The notes beneath the pieces are model-generated. The model was not told the origin of the DNA. It saw only the letters and a program-made list of their open reading frames with translations, and ran no database searches. Below, piece by piece: positions 1-5,044 of a DNA stretch of 5,175 bases. Source of the DNA: Candidatus Latescibacterota bacterium (GTDB lineage Bacteria; Blakebacterota; Blakebacteria; Blakebacterales; Blakebacteraceae); NCBI GenBank assembly GCA_023135015.1, contig JAGLTZ010000225.1:1-5175 (forward strand), given 5' to 3'. The first letter of the stretch is position 1. The number at the start of each line of letters is the position of its first letter. Both the position numbers and the translations under genes were made by a program.

Positions 1-1107
1 GCCGATTTCCGGATACTTCTCATAGGTCTCCAAGATGCTCCGGACCGCAAAGGGCCGTGGGTCGACGAGCTGCACCGCTCCGAACCGTTCGGCCGCAACA
101 ACTCCGGCTCCGTACTTCATTCCGCCGTGTGTGAGAGTGGGACCATCCTCAACCACCAGCACCCGCTTGCCGGCTATTACTGAGGGATCCTCTACGTAGA
201 TCGGCGAGGTAGCATCAATAATAACCGCGTTGGGGTTAGCCAGCTTAATGTTTCCACGCACCGTTTCGATATCTACGTAATCGGCAGTGGTTTCCTTATT
301 GATCACTACCGCATCTGCCATCCGCAGATTGGTTTCGCCCGGATAATATGTCAGCTCGTGCCCGGCACGGTGGGGATCCGCCACCACGATAAGGATATTC
401 GGACGGTAGAAAGAAGTATCGTTATTGCCGCCATCCCAGATAATGACATCCGCTTCGGCCTGTGCCTGCTCAAGAATCTTGTGGTAGTCGACCCCGGCGT
501 AGACAATCACGCCGTTGACGATGTGCGGTTCATACTCCTCCATCTCCTCGATGGTGCACCCATGCCCGGCGAGGTCCTCGAGGGTCTCGAACCGCTGGAC
601 AGCCTGCCTGGCCAGGTCGCCGTACGGCATGGGGTGGCGGATGGCGACGACTCGCTTTCCCGCCTCTTGCAGAATCCCAGTGACCCTGCGTGTGGTCTGG
701 CTCTTCCCACATCCCGTGCGGACCGCACATACCGATACGACCGGTACCGTGGCTTCGAGCATCGTCGATTCGGCGCCCAACAACACGAAGTCGGCGCCGG
801 CCGCATTGACGATCGATACCTTGTGTCCCAGATATTCGTAGCTTACGTCACTGTAGGAGAACACTACCTGGTCGATGTTCTCCGAGGCAATGATAGTGGG
901 AAGCTCCTCCTCGCTCAGAATCGGGATGCCGTCGGGATACATCTCACCCGCGAGTTCAACAGGGTAGGTCCGGCCCTCGATATCTGGAATTTGCGTCGCC
1001 GTGAAGGCGACCACCTCGTAGTCTTCATTGTCCCGGTATACGCAGTTGAAGTTGTGAAAATCCCTTCCAGCTGCCCCCATTATCACGATACGTACATGCG
1101 CTGCCAA
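1..1107 (-). CDS. COG2403-family P-loop GTPase-like protein, often annotated as cyclic 2,3-diphosphoglycerate synthetase (3' end outside window)
   Basis: The frame stays open for 369 codons, from a TTG at 1107 to the window edge, so the C-terminus is missing. From memory the family is about 440-460 residues. The protein opens with a Rossmann-like strand and the family signature GAAGRDFHNFN (residues about 11-21). FTATQIPDIEGRTYP follows, then a P-loop in CAVRTGCGKSQT (G132, G134, K135, S136), then IIWDGGNN (about 253-260), YYPGETNLRMAD, and VVEDGPTLTHGGMKYGAG near the edge. These blocks are characteristic of the COG2403 group. The family name comes from archaeal cyclic 2,3-diphosphoglycerate synthetase, but I know of no firm biochemical role for bacterial members. 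The position expected for the GTPase NKxD motif reads NKET (270-273), so nucleotide specificity is uncertain. TTG at 1107 is preferred over the in-frame ATG at 1080 because AGGAGGG lies 7 bases upstream and because the hydrophobic VRIVIM strand would otherwise be lost. It lies downstream of greA on the same strand, probably as a separate transcript. Confidence 0.93.
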   Translation of the reverse strand, partial: MAAHVRIVIMGAAGRDFHNFNCVYRDNEDYEVVAFTATQIPDIEGRTYPVELAGEMYPDGIPILSEEELPTIIASENIDQVVFSYSDVSYEYLGHKVSIVNAAGADFVLLGAESTMLEATVPVVSVCAVRTGCGKSQTTRRVTGILQEAGKRVVAIRHPMPYGDLARQAVQRFETLEDLAGHGCTIEEMEEYEPHIVNGVIVYAGVDYHKILEQAQAEADVIIWDGGNNDTSFYRPNILIVVADPHRAGHELTYYPGETNLRMADAVVINKETTADYVDIETVRGNIKLANPNAVIIDATSPIYVEDPSVIAGKRVLVVEDGPTLTHGGMKYGAGVVAAERFGAVQLVDPRPFAVRSILETYEKYPEIG

Positions 1108-1114
1108 AAAAATA

Positions 1115-1121
1115 CCCTCCT
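1115..1121 (-). promoter_or_regulatory. Strong ribosome binding site fixing the TTG start at 1107
   Basis: On the minus strand AGGAGGG is followed by a 7-base spacer (TA plus a T-run) and then TTG GCA GCG. No comparable site precedes the ATG at 1080, so this site decides the start. Confidence 0.8.
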
Positions 1122-1241
1122 CATATTCGGTATATTGTCGACCTCTGGTTCCCGTCTCTTTAGCCCGCGGCAGGCCCCGAACACACAACCATTACAAAAG
1201 CAATAACACAAATTAGACAGCTAACTTTGACAGTATCTTCA

Positions 1242-1270
1242 AACATACGGAAGGCCCAAAGGCCGGTCAA
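1242..1270 (-). promoter_or_regulatory. Possible sigma-70-type promoter for the COG2403-family gene
   Basis: Reading the minus strand, TTGACC (1270-1265) begins immediately after the greA stop codon. It is followed by exactly 17 bases and TATGTT (1247-1242). That is a good -35 and a fair -10 at ideal spacing. Transcription would start near 1235 and leave a leader of about 128 bases. The spacer contains a short GGCC-TTTG-GGCC inverted repeat that could form a weak hairpin. It has no clear T-tract, so it is unconvincing as a greA terminator. The rest of the 1108-1270 gap shows no other gene. Confidence 0.35.
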
Positions 1271-1756
1271 TCACTCAGCTGACTCAACGCTAATAGAGAT
1301 AATTCTGTACCGGACCTCTCCGGCGGGGATATCAATGACGGCTTCCTCTCCCACTTTCTTGCCTAGCAGCCCCTTCCCTATCGGGCTCTCGACGCTGAGC
1401 TTGCCCATCCGGGGGTCGGCCTCGGGAGACGATACAAGTGTGAATATCTCCTGGCTATTGTCCTCGAGATCCTCGAGCGTTACCGTGGTTCCAAGATAGC
1501 AGGCGTCATCCGGTACGTCCTCCTCTTCGAGAGGACGGGCCGCGGCAAGGGTCTCCTCGAGCTCGGCGATACGGCGCAGCAGGTTACTCTGCTCCTCCTT
1601 TGCGGCGTCGTATTCAGCATTTTCAGTGAGATCGCCGTGTGCCCTTGCCACCTCGATGGCCTTGCTCACCTCCCGACGCCGTACGAACTTCAGGTGGTGC
1701 AACTCCGCTTTGAGTTTTTCAATTGCTTTCTTGCTAAGGTAGGTTGGCTTTACCAT
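1271..1756 (-). CDS. greA: Transcription elongation factor GreA
   Basis: The 161-residue protein has the normal GreA length and layout. GreA binds the RNA polymerase secondary channel and stimulates cleavage of backtracked transcripts, which rescues arrested complexes. Residues about 1-75 form the charged antiparallel coiled coil. Its tip carries GDLTENAEYDAAKEEQ (41-56), with the acidic pair D42 and E45 that coordinates the catalytic magnesium in characterised homologues. Residues about 80-161 form the FKBP-like C-terminal domain with the conserved SPIGKGLLGKKVGEE stretch (about 124-138). The ATG start matches the family N-terminus (YLSKKAIEKLKAEL), although the Shine-Dalgarno is weak (GGGTAA, 6-8 bases upstream). 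The gene is divergent from the SpoIIM-like operon and upstream of the COG2403-family gene. Its leader contains a terminator-like hairpin, which suggests attenuation. Confidence 0.98.
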   Translation of the reverse strand: MVKPTYLSKKAIEKLKAELHHLKFVRRREVSKAIEVARAHGDLTENAEYDAAKEEQSNLLRRIAELEETLAAARPLEEEDVPDDACYLGTTVTLEDLEDNSQEIFTLVSSPEADPRMGKLSVESPIGKGLLGKKVGEEAVIDIPAGEVRYRIISISVESAE

Positions 1757-1788
1757 ACCGTATTACCCGGTGTATGAACGATTAATAC

Positions 1789-1818
1789 AAAACGGCTTCT
1801 CTAATCTGTGAGAAGCCG
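1789..1818 (-). terminator. Intrinsic-terminator-like hairpin in the greA leader (possible attenuator)
   Basis: Arms at 1818-1810 and 1801-1793 pair perfectly over 9 bp (CGGCTTCTC with GAGAAGCCG) around an 8-base loop. TTTTGTATT follows directly on the minus strand. The T-rich side faces greA, whose ATG lies about 32 bases further on. No minus-strand gene lies upstream for it to terminate, so it most plausibly acts within the greA leader. E. coli greA is known to have a leader terminator that yields the short GraL RNAs. The similarity here is of arrangement only. Confidence 0.6.
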
Positions 1819-1837
1819 CAGGCGCGGTTTGGAGCCG

Positions 1838-1851
1838 CCGGTCATGACCGG
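1838..1851. repeat. 14-bp perfect palindrome between divergent genes
   Basis: CCGGTCATGACCGG is a perfect palindrome. Flanking GCCG (1834-1837) and CGGC (1854-1857) extend the pairing past a 2-base bulge. It lies between greA and the plus-strand operon, where an operator could act on either side. It may instead form a hairpin in the greA leader RNA. Confidence 0.5.
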
Positions 1852-1867
1852 ACCGGCATGGCCAGAC

Positions 1868-1897
1868 CACATAAAGGGAGGTTACCGGCGGTGTCAA
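1868..1897 (-). promoter_or_regulatory. Candidate greA promoter inside the start of the divergent gene
   Basis: On the minus strand a consensus TTGACA (1897-1892) is followed by 18 bases and TATGTG (1873-1868), a weak -10. Initiation near 1861 would give a leader of about 105 bases that includes the palindrome and the attenuator-like hairpin. The -35 box lies over the GTG start codon of the plus-strand gene. If used, greA and the SpoIIM-like operon would have overlapping 5' ends. Confidence 0.35.
1875..1881 (+). promoter_or_regulatory. Ribosome binding site supporting the GTG start at 1891
   Basis: AGGGAGG lies 9 bases before GTG at 1891. The longer reading from ATG at 1858 has no Shine-Dalgarno, and its first 11 residues add nothing recognisable. 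I saw no convincing sigma-70 promoter for this operon in 1757-1870. Confidence 0.75.
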
Positions 1898-2484
1898 CGC
1901 TTTTATGGTGGCTGGGGCGTCCATGGTCCTTCATCTGGGGACCTATCGCCTGGCCGGCCGTAGTAGCGGCGGCACTGCTCTTCTTCGGAGGGCTGCTGCT
2001 CGGCATGATGGTCGAGCGCAGAGATATCCGCTGGGCGGCAGCATACAGCCGGTGGGTCCTGAGCAAGCTGGAGGGATGGTTGTTGAGCCGCCAGCGGGGC
2101 TTCGGCGCGCTGGTCGTCCTGATTACCGTTGTAAACGCCGCCGCCGCACTGCTCATCATTCTGGCCGCACATCTGCCACCCTTGAGTGCAGTGCTCATTG
2201 TGCTGGCCGGCTCCAATACCGGTGTGATGGCCGAAAGAGCTGGAGGGTCAAAGGCCTGGATAGCCCTAGTAATGCCTCATTCCTGGATTGAGCTGCCCGC
2301 GGTGATCACCGCCTCGGCTGCGGCGCTGGAGGCCTCAGCCCTCACGCTCGGCCTTCCCTGGTTCGATGTGCTGGCCGACATGGTATGGGCCGAAGCGTTC
2401 TTCATACGCGCCACACTACCTCTTCTGGTAGGAGCAGCTATAATTGAGGCCGCACTCATGATACATCTGGGAGAGAAGCAATGA
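1891..2484 (+). CDS. SpoIIM-like (DUF95 family) integral membrane protein
   Basis: The 197-residue protein has about five predicted membrane helices, near residues 19-40, 70-93, 96-112, 131-152 and 174-192. The diagnostic block is [19 protein letters not shown] (128-146), which matches the PHG-x-x-E-x-PA motif of the SpoIIM family. An asparagine-containing helix ([13 protein letters not shown]) precedes it, as in relatives. B. subtilis SpoIIM anchors the SpoIID/SpoIIP peptidoglycan hydrolases during engulfment. Many non-sporulating bacteria and archaea carry SpoIIM-like proteins of unknown role, and nothing here proves sporulation. The loop between helices 1 and 2 is basic and amphipathic ([28 protein letters not shown]), probably lying on the cytoplasmic membrane face. 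The stop overlaps the start of the sigma-54 activator by four bases (ATGA), which implies co-translation and a functional link. The GTG start is chosen for its Shine-Dalgarno. Confidence 0.8.
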   Translation: MSTLLWWLGRPWSFIWGPIAWPAVVAAALLFFGGLLLGMMVERRDIRWAAAYSRWVLSKLEGWLLSRQRGFGALVVLITVVNAAAALLIILAAHLPPLSAVLIVLAGSNTGVMAERAGGSKAWIALVMPHSWIELPAVITASAAALEASALTLGLPWFDVLADMVWAEAFFIRATLPLLVGAAIIEAALMIHLGEKQ

Positions 2485-3944
2485 TCTTCTCGAGCCCCAC
2501 ACTGTTGTTCACACCCGACCGCGAGCTGGACTCAGCACTACGTCGGCTCACCGACAGCGAGCCCGATTACCTGGCGCTGGCCCCTGAGTGGGACGCCTTC
2601 TCACGCCTGGCCGCACAGCTCGCCTTCGGCGTGGTGGTCGCCGACTACTCGGTGATGGCCCAGGAGGATAGCTCACTCGACATGAAGCGGGCCTCGCGTC
2701 TGATCCAAGAGGCCCTGGAGGCCAACTCACAGTCCCGCATACTGGTTTACAACGTTCCTGACGAAGATGTTCTCCGAAGGCTTATGGCCGCCGGAGTACA
2801 TGACGTGGTCCGCGCACCCCTCTCCATTGAAGAGCTCGGGCTGCGGATCGACCGGGCCTGCAAGACTTATGCATGGCACGCCCAGCGCAACTACTACGTG
2901 GGCCAGAGCGGCCACATCTTCCGCGTGGACGACATCATCGGCTCGAGCCCTCAGATGCAACAGATATTTGAACAGGTAAGAAAAGTGGCACCCAGCCGCA
3001 ATCCCGTCCTGATAACGGGTGAGACAGGATCGGGGAAGGAATTGATAGCGGCGGCTATCCACTACAACAGCCCCAGGAAGGACCAGGCCTTTATCAAAGT
3101 GAACTGTGCGGCCCTGCCCGATACGCTGCTGGAATCGGAGCTTTTCGGACACGAAAGAGGTTCATTCACCGGAGCAGTGCAACAGCGTATCGGTCGTTTC
3201 GAGCAGGCCCACGGCGGCACCATCTTCCTGGATGAAGTCGGGGATATGAGCCCCGCCACCCAGGCAAAGGTGCTGCGCGTGCTGGAGACCCAGGAATTCG
3301 AACGGCTCGGCGGCACACGGCTGGTAAGAGTTGACGTAAGGATCATCGCAGCGACCAACCGGGTACTTGAGGATGAGATAGCCAAAGGGACCTTCCGCGA
3401 CGACCTGTACTACCGCCTGAATGTAGTGAAGATAGAACTGCCCCCACTTCGTGAACGATCCTCCGATATCGCCCTGCTCGCCCAGTTCTTTCTGAAAAAA
3501 GCCCGGTTCGAAGAGAGAAAGCAGGTAAGGGACTTCACCCCTGAAGCCATGGAGTTCATGCAGTCATACCCCTGGCCGGGAAACGTCCGCGAGCTGGAGA
3601 ACACCGTCGCCCGGGCGGTCCTGCTGGTCGATGAGGAGTATATCCGCCTCAAGGACCTGGCCATATACCACCGTACACTCCATCCGTCCCCGGCGGAACA
3701 TGCGGTAGAAACCAAAGCCCTCACCGGCAGCGAGGCAGTCGGCCCCGAGGTGGCCAAACGGTTAGGAGGCGAAGTAGATCTCAGAAACCTCGAAAAGGAA
3801 GCCATCCTGAAGGCTCTGGAAGCAACAGCCTTTGTGCAGAGCAGGGCTGCCGTGTTACTCGGCATAAGCCGCCGTTCGCTCAACTATAAAATCTCAAAAT
3901 ACAGTATCACCCACCCCTCCTGGCGTGTGAACACGCCCCCTTAG
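2481..3944 (+). CDS. Sigma-54-dependent transcriptional activator with degenerate receiver domain (NtrC family)
   Basis: The 487-residue protein uses ATP hydrolysis to remodel RNA polymerase-sigma-54 at promoters while bound to upstream sites. Residues about 5-128 resemble a receiver domain, but the acidic pocket and the switch lysine look eroded (D55 in [16 protein letters not shown] at 111-119 where KP is usual). The central AAA+ domain (about 152-390) is complete: Walker A GETGSGKE (180-187), the sigma-54 contact loop GSFTGA (227-232, a Ser variant of GAFTGA), Walker [11 protein letters not shown] (247-256), sensor I AATN (290-293), arginine-finger region [11 protein letters not shown] (305-315) and sensor [12 protein letters not shown] (365-374). 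A linker leads to a Fis-type helix-turn-helix, [21 protein letters not shown] (454-474). The start overlaps the SpoIIM-like stop and has GGGAG 7 bases upstream. No cognate kinase is visible. A strong sigma-54 promoter lies about 900 bases downstream, before the convergent membrane-protein gene, and is the obvious candidate target. Confidence 0.97.
   Translation: MIFSSPTLLFTPDRELDSALRRLTDSEPDYLALAPEWDAFSRLAAQLAFGVVVADYSVMAQEDSSLDMKRASRLIQEALEANSQSRILVYNVPDEDVLRRLMAAGVHDVVRAPLSIEELGLRIDRACKTYAWHAQRNYYVGQSGHIFRVDDIIGSSPQMQQIFEQVRKVAPSRNPVLITGETGSGKELIAAAIHYNSPRKDQAFIKVNCAALPDTLLESELFGHERGSFTGAVQQRIGRFEQAHGGTIFLDEVGDMSPATQAKVLRVLETQEFERLGGTRLVRVDVRIIAATNRVLEDEIAKGTFRDDLYYRLNVVKIELPPLRERSSDIALLAQFFLKKARFEERKQVRDFTPEAMEFMQSYPWPGNVRELENTVARAVLLVDEEYIRLKDLAIYHRTLHPSPAEHAVETKALTGSEAVGPEVAKRLGGEVDLRNLEKEAILKALEATAFVQSRAAVLLGISRRSLNYKISKYSITHPSWRVNTPP
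3922..3937. repeat. Perfect short hairpin at the end of the activator gene
   Basis: GGCGTG-TGAA-CACGCC forms a 6-bp stem with a 4-base loop, 4 bases before the TAG stop. It has no T-run, so it is not a clear intrinsic terminator. It may stabilise the mRNA end or simply reflect coding. Confidence 0.4.
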
Positions 3945-4027
3945 TACACCGTTCCCGTCCGGCAACGGCCCTTTCCCGCTATGCTGACGCACCGTCTGCC
4001 GGGCTCCTTGTACGGCGTACAGAAAGG

Positions 4028-4154
4028 ACACCGGCTAAAACGACGCGTCCCGGCGGAGAGGGGGTGCAAACCTCTCCGATCCGGGACGCGCTCCCACACC
4101 GGTTGGCAAGCCGATCACCCAGGGATTGGCCGACAGCAACGCCTAAGCCGGTGT
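4028..4154. other. Highly structured intergenic element, possible structured RNA (type and strand unknown)
   Basis: This element fills most of the gap between the convergent genes. Outer arms ACACCGGCT (4028-4036) and AGCCGGTGT (4146-4154) pair perfectly. Inside is a long hairpin with 10 bp (4044-4053 with 4081-4090) plus 8 bp (4054-4061 with 4071-4078), a 2-base bulge at 4079-4080 and a 9-base loop GGGTGCAAA. A second hairpin pairs 4110-4116 with 4124-4130 (7 bp, one G-T) and has loop ACCCAGG. GGGT (4062-4065) in loop one is complementary to ACCC (4117-4120) in loop two, which would allow a kissing contact. ACACCGG recurs at 4096-4102 and could compete for the right outer arm. 4101-4106 can also pair with 4111-4116, an alternative to hairpin two. 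I do not recognise any known riboswitch or ncRNA class. It could be a non-coding RNA, a 3'-UTR structure or a DNA repeat. Upstream, 3945-4027 holds only weak inverted repeats, such as TGTAC-GGC-GTACA near 4008-4020. Confidence 0.5.
4037..4090 (-). terminator. Long hairpin plus T-run, possible terminator of the minus-strand membrane gene
   Basis: Read on the minus strand, the 18-bp hairpin (4090-4044) is followed by TCGTTTTAG. That gives a stem-loop plus short T-run 82 bases past the stop of the 4172-4753 gene. No such T-run follows on the plus strand. The stem is much longer than most intrinsic terminators and the T-run is short, so this may be only part of the element's role. Confidence 0.4.
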
Positions 4155-4171
4155 GTACATTGAACGGAGCC

Positions 4172-4753
4172 TCACACCGCAGCGCGGATCTTGGCCAGCC
4201 GCTTGTCCAGGTCCTCAAGCCGCTCCGCGACGCTATTGGCTCCGATGAGCCCAACCTGACTCTTGGTCAGATACCTGTTATATGTGTTCATCTCCTCACG
4301 AATTTCATCCAATGCCGCCCTGAGCACCCTGCGACGCCTGGCGAGGAACTGGAAAGCATCATTGCCACGCTCAAATGCCGCCATCTCACGCTCATCGGCC
4401 CCCAGAGGCGGGATCAGGATCGGTACCTGTCCTGTTCGCCAGCCTTCGAAAGCCTGGGAGATCATTACCCAAGAGTTCTCACTCTCCAGAGCCGATTCGC
4501 TATTCTTCTCCTCGATTCCCGACACCGATCTCAGGGAGAGCAGCCGGAATCCGGCCAGGGCCATTACGGCCATGCCGAACAACGCGCTTGCTCCCAGGCT
4601 CCACGTTGGCAGCGGGACCAGGGTCGACAAGCCGGTGGCTCCGGCTAGAATTCCGGCCGAGGCCAGCGTCATGCCACTTACCGCCACCACCTGCCACCGT
4701 AGGCGGCGTGCCTGTGCCCGGTGAGTCATGTCTATGGCCGATGCAGCGGTCAT
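4172..4753 (-). CDS. Unrecognised two-helix membrane protein, predicted sigma-54-dependent
   Basis: I do not recognise this 193-residue protein. A short basic N-terminus (HRAQARRLRW, 11-20) leads into two hydrophobic segments near 21-45 and 50-73, joined by a short proline-containing turn, so both ends are probably cytoplasmic. Residues 80-193 are soluble and charged, with an acidic patch (EEKNSESALESE, 81-92), FEGWRTGQVPILIPPLGADE (102-121) and a long helical, likely coiled-coil tail rich in R, E and L (about 125-190). The layout suggests a membrane-anchored adaptor or sensor rather than an enzyme; no catalytic motif is visible. The ATG has an excellent AAGGAGGT 6 bases upstream. A near-perfect sigma-54 promoter lies upstream with about a 60-base leader. 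It converges on the sigma-54 activator gene across the structured intergenic element. Confidence 0.88.
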   Translation of the reverse strand: MTAASAIDMTHRAQARRLRWQVVAVSGMTLASAGILAGATGLSTLVPLPTWSLGASALFGMAVMALAGFRLLSLRSVSGIEEKNSESALESENSWVMISQAFEGWRTGQVPILIPPLGADEREMAAFERGNDAFQFLARRRRVLRAALDEIREEMNTYNRYLTKSQVGLIGANSVAERLEDLDKRLAKIRAAV

Positions 4754-4759
4754 GGTGGA

Positions 4760-4767
4760 ACCTCCTT
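4760..4767 (-). promoter_or_regulatory. Strong ribosome binding site for the 4753 start
   Basis: On the minus strand AAGGAGGT is followed by 6 bases (TCCACC) and ATG. It is a near-ideal Shine-Dalgarno and fixes the start. Confidence 0.85.
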
Positions 4768-4793
4768 GTACACCTTCTACAATAGGAAAATTT

Positions 4794-4826
4794 CCGTTAT
4801 CTGATCTTCATCCCCGTTATTTAACG
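4794..4826. repeat. Direct and inverted repeats around the sigma-54 transcription start
   Basis: CCGTTAT occurs at 4794-4800 and again at 4814-4820, exactly 20 bp apart (about two helical turns). The second copy is part of the inverted repeat CGTTA-TT-TAACG (4815-4826), which reaches the -12 element of the minus-strand promoter. A repressor or second regulator could bind here. The repeats are short and could be chance. Confidence 0.3.
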
Positions 4827-4841
4827 CAATCCCCGTGCCAA
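4825..4841 (-). promoter_or_regulatory. Sigma-54 (RpoN) -24/-12 promoter
   Basis: The minus strand reads TTGGCACGGGGATTGCG. This matches the consensus TGGCACG-N4-TTGC exactly. The -24 GG (4839-4838) and the -12 GC (4827-4826) are separated by the required 10 bases. Transcription should start near 4814, giving a leader of about 60 bases to the ATG at 4753. The presence of a sigma-54 activator gene in the same window strengthens the call. Confidence 0.9.
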
Positions 4842-4890
4842 GAAGTGATCCAATGATGCTTTTTTCGCCGATTCACTCTAACCTGTTACC

Positions 4891-4906
4891 GGATAAGAGG
4901 TTATCC
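4891..4906. promoter_or_regulatory. Inverted repeat, candidate activator binding site (UAS)
   Basis: GGATAA-GAGG-TTATCC is a perfect 6-4-6 inverted repeat. Its centre lies about 65 bp upstream of the -24 GG, near -84 from the predicted start, a usual place for sigma-54 activator dimers. A second overlapping inverted repeat, TAACCT (4879-4884) with AGGTTA (4898-4903), shares its centre region. A run of six T (4860-4865) between it and the promoter could assist DNA bending. Confidence 0.5.
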
Positions 4907-4933
4907 ATTTTCCAAACATCTCTTTTCCCCGCG

Positions 4934-4960
4934 CCGGATAGGAATGCAGCATTTATCAGG
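4934..4960. promoter_or_regulatory. Second, imperfect candidate activator site
   Basis: CCGGATA (4934-4940) repeats the sequence at 4889-4895, 45 bp away. It is followed after 13 bases by TATCAGG (4954-4960), its inverted copy with one mismatch. Paired upstream sites are common for sigma-54 activators, but the half-site gap differs from the 4891-4906 repeat, so this call is weak. Confidence 0.3.
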
Positions 4961-4979
4961 AGTTTAGTGTTACATAATA

Positions 4980-4992
4980 GTATCATTGATAC
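4980..4992. promoter_or_regulatory. Perfect palindrome, operator candidate (left)
   Basis: GTATCA-T-TGATAC is a perfect 6-1-6 inverted repeat. It covers TTGATA (4986-4991), a plausible -35 box for the plus-strand gene at 5045, so a bound protein could block that promoter. Confidence 0.45.
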
Positions 4993-5017
4993 GTTTTGGT
5001 CTCCTATATAGTACAAT
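4986..5017 (+). promoter_or_regulatory. Possible sigma-70-type promoter for the gene at 5045
   Basis: The region is AT-rich. TTGATA (4986-4991) is a fair -35. It is followed by TATAGT (5007-5012) at 15-bp spacing or TACAAT (5012-5017) at 20 bp. Neither spacing is ideal, so the exact boxes are uncertain. Initiation from TACAAT would leave only about 20 bases of leader. Confidence 0.35.
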
Positions 5018-5023
5018 ATTGTA
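5012..5023. promoter_or_regulatory. Perfect 12-bp palindrome, operator candidate (right)
   Basis: TACAATATTGTA is fully self-complementary and contains the -10-like TACAAT. Binding here would compete with RNA polymerase for the plus-strand promoter. The two palindromes (4980-4992 and this one) differ in sequence, so they would not be two copies of one site. Confidence 0.45.
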
Positions 5024-5044
5024 ATAAGACCTGCCCTACAACTA

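Noticed and set aside
358..1206. Long plus-strand open frame of 282 codons
   Set aside because: It is antisense to the COG2403-family gene, whose minus-strand product carries clear conserved motifs. The plus product is not family-like.
1757..1788. Leaderless greA promoter (TTGTAT with TAATAC ending near the ATG)
   Set aside because: The spacing is about 19 bp and the -35 is weak. A start at the ATG itself is possible but less supported than the upstream TTGACA.
1858..1890. ATG at 1858 as start of the SpoIIM-like gene
   Set aside because: There is no Shine-Dalgarno before it. AGGGAGG is correctly spaced for GTG at 1891 instead, and would fall inside the longer reading.
2916..3055. FleQ-like cyclic-di-GMP control of the activator (IFR motif at residues 146-148)
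   Set aside because: An LFRS-like IFRV precedes the AAA+ domain, but the Arg-Asn pair I recall after Walker A of FleQ appears here as Ala-Ala. Binding is therefore not supported.
4028..4154. Known riboswitch (cobalamin, c-di-GMP, TPP, T-box, glmS) or tRNA
   Set aside because: None of the conserved cores I know for these classes is present, and no downstream coding start lies in the right position on either strand.
4064..4785. Several overlapping plus-strand open frames (4064-4648, 4263-4724, 4375-4785)
   Set aside because: They are shadows of the minus-strand gene at 4172-4753, which has a strong ribosome binding site and a sigma-54 promoter.
4835..4853. A second overlapping sigma-54 element on the minus strand (TTGGATCACTTCTTGGC)
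   Set aside because: The GG is followed after 10 bases by GG instead of GC, so the essential -12 dinucleotide is missing.
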